DNA from: Bacillota bacterium | GTDB lineage: Bacteria > Bacillota > Clostridia > Lachnospirales > Lachnospiraceae | Reading direction: 5' to 3' | DNA length: 5,957 bases | Assembly (NCBI GenBank): GCA_023428655.1 | Contig: JAEYXC010000366.1 | Coordinates: forward strand, 1-5,957 | In this document: in pieces, positions 1-4,807 of the stretch | Layout: the number at the start of each line of letters is the position of its first letter | Position numbering within the stretch: the first letter of the stretch is position 1 | Program-made: the position numbers and the translations under genes | The notes under the pieces: model-generated | The model's database searches: none | The model's input: the letters and a program-made list of their open reading frames with translations, nothing else | Told to the model about the DNA's origin: nothing

Positions 1-1
1 G

Positions 2-433
2 TATTCCGGAAAGTCAAAAAAGGGCTATTATATTACCTTTTACGGGAAAAAATTATTTTTATATAATCCTAGTAATTCCTATCCTATATATGATATAATT
101 GTAAACGAAAAAACGCTACATATTACAAATAGCTTTTACCTTCCGTTCCAATTTGGCAATATTATCACGAGAGAGTACGCGGAGGAAAAAAGGACGTTTT
201 CCGAGGAGGAAGCACAGATAATAGCCAAGGAGCGGTTGAATCGGTATTTTAAGAAATTAATCGAAAATGACGTGTTAATTACTGAGAATAATGTTAAAAT
301 AACTATTGAGAATAAGAAGTGTATCACCAGCGGGAGAATTCGTGTGGAGGAACCGGCTTGGGAATACAAGACTATATTGGAAGATGAGTGGAGGATAGAA
401 CCGGCAGATGAGCATAATGGAGACAATAATTGA
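2..433 (+). CDS. yqfD: Sporulation protein YqfD, C-terminal part (5' end outside window)
   Basis: The frame is open from the first complete codon at position 2 to a TGA at 431-433, giving 143 residues of a protein that begins upstream. It reads as alternating beta-strand segments (GYYITFYGKKLFLY, TLHITNSFYLPF), then a helix beginning FSEEEAQIIAKERLNRYFKK, then strands (VKITIENKKCITSGRIRVEEP). This matches my knowledge of the C-terminal part of the YqfD family, whose members are about 400 residues with a membrane segment nearer the N terminus. In Bacillus, yqfD is a sporulation gene next to phoH; its biochemical role is not established. The last 26 bp overlap phoH in another frame, suggesting translational coupling. 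The position directly before phoH strongly supports the call, since the visible part carries no catalytic motif. The acidic tail (DEHNGDNN) lies in the overlap. Confidence 0.75.
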   Translation, partial: YSGKSKKGYYITFYGKKLFLYNPSNSYPIYDIIVNEKTLHITNSFYLPFQFGNIITREYAEEKRTFSEEEAQIIAKERLNRYFKKLIENDVLITENNVKITIENKKCITSGRIRVEEPAWEYKTILEDEWRIEPADEHNGDNN

Positions 434-1469
434 TATCCCCGCAGAGCATGAGAAAAATGTATTTGGTGGGTTTGATGCTTATGTTAAGACAATTGAGAGA
501 GCATTTAATGTTACAATAATCGCAAGAAACGGAGAGATTAAGGTCGTTGGCGCCGCAGCGGATGTTACTAAGGCAAAAAGCGTGTTTATGCAGCTATTGG
601 AGCTTTCCAAACGAGGTAATCAGATTACGGAGCAAAATGTTAACTATGCAATATCTTTAGGTTATGAAGATAAGGAAAGAGCCATTGTAGAGATCGATAA
701 GGATCTAATCTGTCATACGATTAGCGGAAAACCGATTAAGCCGAAGACACTCGGACAGAAGACCTATGTTGATCAGATACGCAAAAAAATGATTGTATTT
801 GGTGTAGGTCCTGCGGGTACCGGTAAGACTTATCTTGCTATGGCAATGGGTATTACCGCTTTCAAGAATGATGAAGTGAATAAAATAATATTAACCCGCC
901 CTGCCATTGAGGCCGGAGAGAAGCTTGGTTTCTTACCTGGTGATCTACAGAGTAAGGTGGATCCTTACCTTCGTCCCCTGTATGATGCTTTATATCAGAT
1001 TATGGGGCCGGAAGCCTATATTAAGAACACAGAAAAGGGACTTATCGAGGTTGCACCTTTAGCATATATGCGAGGCAGAACCCTGGAGAATGCATTCATT
1101 ATATTGGATGAAGCCCAGAATACTACACCAGCACAGATGAAGATGTTTTTAACAAGAATCGGCTTTGGTTCCAAGGTGGTAATCACCGGTGACCAGACGC
1201 AGAAGGATCTGCCTCTTGGTCAACAATCCGGCTTGGATGTTGCTTTAAAGGTCCTAGGCAAGATTGAAGATATCGGATTTTCCTATTTGACCAGCCAGGA
1301 CGTTGTTCGTCATCCCCTGGTACAAAAGATTGTCAAAGCATATGATTCCTATGAGGAAAGACAAAAGCGCTATGAAAATAAGACCATGGAGAAGGATAAG
1401 CAAAAGAGCATAAGGCGAGTCAATATTAAATCCGAAAAGATCAGGGGAAATCGTAATGAAAGCAGGTAA
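408..1469 (+). CDS. phoH: PhoH family ATPase (PhoH-like, YlaK/PhoH group)
   Basis: A 353-residue cytoplasmic P-loop ATPase. The N-terminal portion (about 1-75) resembles the small RNA-binding-like domain found ahead of the ATPase in PhoH proteins. The ATPase core shows Walker A GPAGTGKT (134-141), the ILTRPAIEAGEKLGFLPGD block (161-179), Walker B FIILDEAQN (230-238), GDQTQ (261-265) and the RHPLV motif (301-305). These are hallmark PhoH motifs. The family is linked to phosphate starvation and RNA metabolism, but its cellular job is unsettled. ATG 408 is chosen because GGAGG (390-394) lies 13 bp upstream; an in-frame ATG at 417 would sit 22 bp away. It overlaps yqfD by 26 bp and the next gene by 14 bp. 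The last 35 or so residues form a strongly basic tail (many Lys/Arg) beyond the conserved core, making it somewhat longer than the usual 310-330 residues. Confidence 0.95.
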   Translation: MSIMETIIDIPAEHEKNVFGGFDAYVKTIERAFNVTIIARNGEIKVVGAAADVTKAKSVFMQLLELSKRGNQITEQNVNYAISLGYEDKERAIVEIDKDLICHTISGKPIKPKTLGQKTYVDQIRKKMIVFGVGPAGTGKTYLAMAMGITAFKNDEVNKIILTRPAIEAGEKLGFLPGDLQSKVDPYLRPLYDALYQIMGPEAYIKNTEKGLIEVAPLAYMRGRTLENAFIILDEAQNTTPAQMKMFLTRIGFGSKVVITGDQTQKDLPLGQQSGLDVALKVLGKIEDIGFSYLTSQDVVRHPLVQKIVKAYDSYEERQKRYENKTMEKDKQKSIRRVNIKSEKIRGNRNESR

Positions 1470-2868
1470 GCAAAGGGATTTCCATCGGCAGGAAATCAAT
1501 ACTATTACATTGAATAGGAGTGAGGAGGATAGAAGACAAAAGAATTCTATCCTTATTACCGTGTTACCCATATTGTCGATGATCGCTTCCATACTACCGG
1601 GAATCATGAATAAGTCCTCCGGATTAGAGATTGCTAAGGTCGCAATTCTGACCTTAATCTTAACTACGGTATCAACCTTCTATATTCGCTTGAATATGGA
1701 AACAATTTCAACAAAGAGGCTGGCAAAGACCATTATTACCCTAAGCTATCTAGGTTCAATCGTCCTTTTGCTTCTGATTCCGGAGCCTTATCTCTACTGT
1801 TTTTGGATGCTTGGCGGTCTGGTAGTGGCCATGACCATCGATAATAATCTGGGATTATTGTTTCATTTTAGTTTATCCTTTATCCTGGGGATAAGTCTGG
1901 AGCCCAAGCCGGAGATTATCATTCATATTCTGATTATCGGAGTAGTCATGAATCTCCTTGCCGGAGCACTTCGGGTAGCTTCGACTGCCATCTACGCCAT
2001 GATCATTATCCTATCAACTAATGTGACCTTATCCTTTGTTATCAATAATTTTATCTTTGATACAAAGGTTAGTTATAATTATTTATATTCCTTATTTAGT
2101 ATCTTAGCGGTACTTGTTACCGCCTTTTTGTTATGCTTGTTATATAATTCTATTACAGCGAATGACAGGTCGACTATGGCGGAGGAAGAGATCGCAGTGG
2201 CACAAGCCGGTGAAGCTCTCCTTTCTCCCTCGATCAATCCGGCAGAGCTAAGTGCCCAGAGTATAATCTTAGAGCATTCTGAAACAATAGGTGACGCTAT
2301 GTCGTCTAAGGAAGAAGAGATTACGAAGCCGGAACGGATTATTGGAACCAGCTCCAACTACGATGTTCTATGTTCAGTGACAAATGAGCTGTTGCTTCAA
2401 CTGAAGGAGCATTCCGAGTCCCTTTATGCTCATGCTCTTCATATTGCGGATCTATCCGAACGAGCTGCAAAACGAATTGAAGCATCCGAGCAGTTGGCGA
2501 AAGCCGGCGGCTTGTATCATGAGATTGGCAAGCTAAAGGGTAGGAATTATATTGAAGAAGGGCTACTGATTGCAGAGGATTATGCATTTCCCGAGGAACT
2601 GAAGGCCATTATACGGGAGCATAATATTAAATACGATAAACCCCGTTCTGTAGAAGCAGCAATTGTTATGCTATCCGATTCTGTAGTATCTACCATTGAA
2701 TACATAGAGAGAACAGAGGAAAAAAAGCATAGCACAAATAAGATAATTGATAATATTTTTCAGATGCGTATGGATAAAGGAACCTTTGATGGTGTTAATT
2801 TGACTCTGAAGGATTTTAAATTACTCAAGGAATTCTATCAGAAGGAGTTTCAATCGGATCATCATTAA
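1456..2868 (+). CDS. Compact PgpH/YqfF-like membrane protein with degenerate HD domain
   Basis: A 470-residue protein in the slot where Firmicutes carry pgpH (yqfF), a c-di-AMP phosphodiesterase. A basic N terminus (1-30) is followed by about eight hydrophobic segments (roughly 31-51, 59-78, 91-108, 113-127, 131-148, 154-172, 174-196, 208-230), a polar linker (231-300) and a C-terminal HD-like domain (305-465). HD-family blocks are clear: HALHIADLSERAA (326-338), LYHEIGK (353-359), IIREHN (385-390), AAIVMLSDSV (401-410) and LTLKDF (449-454). Known PgpH proteins are about 700 residues, with an extracellular 7TMR-HDED domain after the first helix; here the first two helices are joined by a few residues, so that domain is missing. 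HD is HE (H355, E356), the segment with the next metal-binding His is deleted, and HH is HN (H389, N390). Hydrolase activity is therefore doubtful; a sensor or regulatory role is possible. The start has AGGGGA (1443-1448) 7 bp upstream and overlaps phoH by 14 bp. Confidence 0.85.
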   Translation: MKAGKQRDFHRQEINTITLNRSEEDRRQKNSILITVLPILSMIASILPGIMNKSSGLEIAKVAILTLILTTVSTFYIRLNMETISTKRLAKTIITLSYLGSIVLLLLIPEPYLYCFWMLGGLVVAMTIDNNLGLLFHFSLSFILGISLEPKPEIIIHILIIGVVMNLLAGALRVASTAIYAMIIILSTNVTLSFVINNFIFDTKVSYNYLYSLFSILAVLVTAFLLCLLYNSITANDRSTMAEEEIAVAQAGEALLSPSINPAELSAQSIILEHSETIGDAMSSKEEEITKPERIIGTSSNYDVLCSVTNELLLQLKEHSESLYAHALHIADLSERAAKRIEASEQLAKAGGLYHEIGKLKGRNYIEEGLLIAEDYAFPEELKAIIREHNIKYDKPRSVEAAIVMLSDSVVSTIEYIERTEEKKHSTNKIIDNIFQMRMDKGTFDGVNLTLKDFKLLKEFYQKEFQSDHH

Positions 2869-2887
2869 CGGAAGAAAGTGAGAGCTT

Positions 2888-3385
2888 ATGACCATTTATT
2901 TTGATTATGAGGTGTCGGATCAGTTTGATTTTGACTTTGAAGCTATGGCGAATAAGGTAGTAGAAGCCTGCTTGGATTTTGAGCAATGCCCTTATGAGGC
3001 AGAGGTTAGTATTTTGTTGACGGATAATGAGCAGATTAGAGAGATTAATCAGGAGTTTCGAAACATTGATGCACCGACGGATGTTTTGTCCTTTCCCGTC
3101 ATTGATTACGATACGCCGGGAGATTTTTCTACCTTGGAGGAGGATACTGCCACATATTTTCATCCCGAGTCCGGAGAATTACTATTGGGCGATATCGTGA
3201 TTTCCCTAGAACGAGCGACAACACAGGCAGAGGAGTATGGTCATTCTCTACAGCGTGAGCTTGCCTTTCTGATTGCCCATAGCATGTTCCATTTGTTTGG
3301 CTATGATCATATGGAGGAGGAAGAACGAAGGATCATGGAAGAGAAGCAGAAGACGGTTCTAAGTCAGCTGCAAATCCTGCGATAA
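2888..3385 (+). CDS. ybeY: Endoribonuclease YbeY (16S rRNA 3'-end maturation / ribosome quality control)
   Basis: A 165-residue UPF0054 protein of normal length. The zinc site is present as HSMFHLFGYDH (131-141), giving the three metal-binding histidines H131, H135 and H141. The Gly after the first His in the E. coli motif is Ser here. Other conserved blocks are FRNIDAPTDVLSFP (57-70), with the conserved Arg at 58, and GELLLGDIVIS (96-106). The family is a metal-dependent single-strand RNase that acts in the cytoplasm on 16S rRNA maturation and late 30S quality control. It begins 19 bp after the HD gene; the ribosome binding site is weak (a purine-rich stretch GAAGAAAGTGAGAG just before ATG 2888), so coupling to the upstream gene is likely. 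The usual next genes of this neighbourhood (dgkA, cdd, era) are not present in the window. The TAA stop lies at the very start of the repeat region that follows. Confidence 0.97.
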   Translation: MTIYFDYEVSDQFDFDFEAMANKVVEACLDFEQCPYEAEVSILLTDNEQIREINQEFRNIDAPTDVLSFPVIDYDTPGDFSTLEEDTATYFHPESGELLLGDIVISLERATTQAEEYGHSLQRELAFLIAHSMFHLFGYDHMEEEERRIMEEKQKTVLSQLQILR

Positions 3386-3388
3386 TAT

Positions 3389-3414
3389 TGTGAAAATAAA
3401 GAGCAATTTTCACA
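3389..3414. promoter_or_regulatory. Perfect dyad, copy 1: possible operator or hairpin
   Basis: TGTGAAAAT (3389-3397) and ATTTTCACA (3406-3414) form a perfect 9-bp inverted repeat with spacer AAAGAGCA. The TGTGA and TCACA ends are 21 bp apart centre to centre, two helical turns. It is unchanged in the second copy. It may bind a dimeric regulator or fold as a weak A/T-rich hairpin; the sequence does not decide between them. Confidence 0.5.
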
Positions 3415-3455
3415 CTTGGAAGTCTGTGTCTGCGAAATCCTCTGCACTAACTAAT

Positions 3456-3473
3456 ACAAAGGGTAGGCTTTGT
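3456..3473. repeat. Short 6-bp inverted repeat at the end of repeat copy 1
   Basis: ACAAAG (3456-3461) and CTTTGT (3468-3473) flank GGTAGG. In copy 2 the right arm has become CTAGGT, so the pairing is lost there. The stem is short and its role is uncertain. Confidence 0.45.
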
Positions 3474-3480
3474 GTGATAA

Positions 3481-3506
3481 TGTGAAAATAAAGAGCAATT
3501 TTCACA
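3481..3506. promoter_or_regulatory. Perfect dyad, copy 2: possible operator or hairpin
   Basis: This is an exact second copy of the dyad, including its 8-bp spacer, 92 bp downstream of the first. It lies about 100 bp before the lipoprotein start codon, where an operator or a leader structure could act on that gene. The regulator, if any, cannot be named from the sequence. Confidence 0.5.
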
Positions 3507-3512
3507 CTTAGA

Positions 3513-3544
3513 AGTTTGTGCCTGCGAAATCCTCGGCACAAACT
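3513..3544. repeat. Strong 10-bp inverted repeat (hairpin) in repeat copy 2
   Basis: AGTTTGTGCC (3513-3522) pairs perfectly with GGCACAAACT (3535-3544) across a 12-base loop, TGCGAAATCCTC. The matching stretch in copy 1 (3421-3452) keeps the loop but has three mismatches and a G-T wobble in the stem, so only copy 2 forms a strong structure. The downstream sequence is A-rich, not T-rich, so it is not a classical terminator on the + strand. Confidence 0.75.
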
Positions 3545-3603
3545 AAAACAAAGGGTAGGCTAGGTGTAATAATGTGAAACTATAAGAAAGGTATGAAGAA
3601 TAC

Positions 3604-4716
3604 ATGAAAAGAAGCATTTATTATGTACTGATGATGCTAATGGCTATCCTTTTACTGGCTGGCTGCAAGAAGAAGGATGGTTATAACGGAAGTGTAATAC
3701 AGGATTATCAACAACAATATGATAAAAATCAAAACGAAAATGTAACAGCAACACCGGAGATAACACCAACCTCACCACCCGTGGAAGAAAATCACGACGG
3801 TATGATGAGAAGCTATTTGAGCGGTTTGTGGGTTCCCATTGAGGTGGGTACCAAACGTCCCTACGCATTTCAGTTCAGTAATTTCAAAACGGTTGGAAAC
3901 CAATGGGGGATCAGCCAAGCAGATATCGTTTATGAATGTATCGTAGAAGGCGGTATTACCAGATTGTTAGGGATTGGAGAGAATTATACGGGGGATCGTA
4001 TCGGGTCTACGCGAAGCTCAAGGCATTATTTTGTAAGCATAGCAGATGAGTATGACGCAATCTATATCCATTATGGTAAGACCAAATATGCGGTCGCTAA
4101 GATTAAAGAACTGGGTATCGATAATCTGGATGGTGAGAGCGGTATCGGTACCACGGTATTTTATCGTGATAAATCGTTGAAAGCTCCCCATAACGCCTTC
4201 GCCACCCTCTCGGGTATCCAAAAGGGAATTGAGAAGCTGAAATATGAGACCAAATACGAAGAAAACTACGAGCCACACTACAAATTCTATGAAGAGGATA
4301 CGGATTTATCCGAAGGAACAGTGGCTGATAAGATATCGTTAAAATTCTCAGGCTATACAACACCTACTTTTGAATATAATTCCACGGACAAGCTATATTA
4401 CCGTAATCAATTCGGAGGTCCTCATAAGGATTCTCTGACCGGTGAACAGCTACGTTTTAAAAATATCATTGTACAATTCGTGAAGGAATGGGATATTGAT
4501 CGAAATGATTATCAGACCATGGATCTGGAGAATGCAACCGGTTCCGGCTATTACATCACCAATGGCAAGATGATAAAAATCACATGGAAGAAGAATGAAG
4601 CGACGCGTCTGATGCGTTATTATAACGAAGCAGGGGAGGAGCTTACGATTAACCCTGGAAAGACCTATATTACCCTATTTCCCAGGGATCGCGTAGAGGA
4701 TGTTGTGATGAAGTAA
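3604..4716 (+). CDS. DUF3048 domain lipoprotein (YerB-like)
   Basis: A 370-residue predicted lipoprotein. The signal peptide is short (MKR, then a hydrophobic stretch to residue 20) and ends in lipobox LLAGC with the lipidated Cys at 21, followed by KKK. A polar linker rich in Thr/Pro (about 46-62) precedes the folded part. The N-terminal DUF3048 region runs from about RPYAFQFSN (85-93) and includes WGISQADIVYE (101-111), VEGGITR (114-120), IGSTRSSRHYFV (133-144) and YDAIYIHYG (150-158). The C-terminal DUF3048_C region includes FKNIIVQFV (285-293), GSGYYITNGKMIKITW (313-328) and the ending INPGKTYITLFP (349-360). B. subtilis YerB is the known relative; the family's biochemical role is not established. 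The protein should be anchored on the outer face of the membrane. The ribosome binding site AAGAAAGG lies about 13 bp before ATG 3604. The gene follows the tandem repeat region and may be controlled by it. Confidence 0.92.
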   Translation: MKRSIYYVLMMLMAILLLAGCKKKDGYNGSVIQDYQQQYDKNQNENVTATPEITPTSPPVEENHDGMMRSYLSGLWVPIEVGTKRPYAFQFSNFKTVGNQWGISQADIVYECIVEGGITRLLGIGENYTGDRIGSTRSSRHYFVSIADEYDAIYIHYGKTKYAVAKIKELGIDNLDGESGIGTTVFYRDKSLKAPHNAFATLSGIQKGIEKLKYETKYEENYEPHYKFYEEDTDLSEGTVADKISLKFSGYTTPTFEYNSTDKLYYRNQFGGPHKDSLTGEQLRFKNIIVQFVKEWDIDRNDYQTMDLENATGSGYYITNGKMIKITWKKNEATRLMRYYNEAGEELTINPGKTYITLFPRDRVEDVVMK

Positions 4717-4807
4717 TAAAGCTACGTGCATAATGTGGGCTTGAGAACAGGAGAACATACACAGGATAAAAAAGTCAAGCGTACAGCTATGAAAAAGGAG
4801 AAGGAAT
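4717..4807. other. Short spacer before the flippase gene
   Basis: This 91-bp gap has no clear terminator or promoter. Two loosely nested inverted repeats, AGCT (4720-4723 with 4785-4788) and GCTTGA (4739-4744) with TCAAGC (4775-4780), could form a long, interrupted stem, but the arms are short and may be chance. It ends in the strong ribosome binding site AAAGGAGAAGG just before the next start. Cotranscription with the lipoprotein gene is plausible. Confidence 0.5.

Larger units (their letters stand above)
3389..3579. repeat. 92-bp tandem direct repeat, two full copies plus a 7-bp start of a third
   Basis: Copy 1 is 3389-3480 and copy 2 is 3481-3572; TGTGAAA at 3573-3579 begins a third copy that breaks off. 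By hand comparison there are 9 substitutions and no gaps, about 90% identity. The first 29 bases of each copy are identical. Each copy contains, in order, a dyad (TGTGAAAAT, 8-bp spacer, ATTTTCACA), a second inverted repeat around a TGCGAAATCCTC-type loop, and a third short one around GGTAGG. A GATAAT-like string precedes each copy start (3381-3386 with a 2-bp offset, 3476-3481, and AATAAT at 3568-3573), so the true unit may begin a few bases earlier and touch the ybeY stop codon. The function is unknown; it could be a dispersed palindromic repeat family, a structured leader RNA, or an operator array. Confidence 0.9.
3386..3603. other. Intergenic region between ybeY and the lipoprotein gene, occupied by tandem repeats
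   Basis: This 218-bp gap has no coding frame of note. Almost all of it (3389-3579) is a 92-bp tandem repeat with inverted repeats, listed separately. None of the hairpins is followed by a T-run, so I see no standard intrinsic terminator. An extended -10-like TGTGATAAT (3473-3481) lies at the junction of the two units and a weaker version (TGTAATAAT, 3565-3573) lies at the end of the second, but neither has a convincing -35. The last 24 bp are AG-rich leader, with AAGAAAGG (3584-3590 region) as the likely ribosome binding site for the lipoprotein gene. Confidence 0.8.

Noticed and set aside
71..99. Promoter inside yqfD (TATAAT at 94-99)
   Set aside because: No matching -35 at the right distance, and such strings are common in A+T-rich coding DNA.
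1254..1607. Minus-strand open frame of 117 codons across the phoH/HD gene junction
   Set aside because: It lies opposite two well-supported genes and resembles no known family; it is a shadow frame. The same applies to the other minus-strand frames and to the + frame at 5700-5888.
2480..2600. Sequencing error or frameshift explaining the shortened HD domain
   Set aside because: The frame is continuous and recognisable HD-family blocks continue on both sides in the same frame, so an in-frame deletion or family divergence fits better.
3389..3414. CRP/FNR-like site because of TGTGA and TCACA half-sites
   Set aside because: The classical site has a 6-bp spacer; here it is 16 bp, so it is not a standard CRP-type box.
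3513..3555. Intrinsic terminator after ybeY
   Set aside because: The stem is strong but followed by an A-rich stretch with no T-run, and the loop is long.
3389..3572. CRISPR array
   Set aside because: The units abut with no unique spacers, and 92 bp with internal drift is not a CRISPR repeat pattern.
3593..3607. Four-codon leader ORF (ATG AAG AAT ACA TGA) overlapping the lipoprotein start
   Set aside because: Its own ribosome binding site would be too close to the ATG, and so short an ORF is expected by chance.
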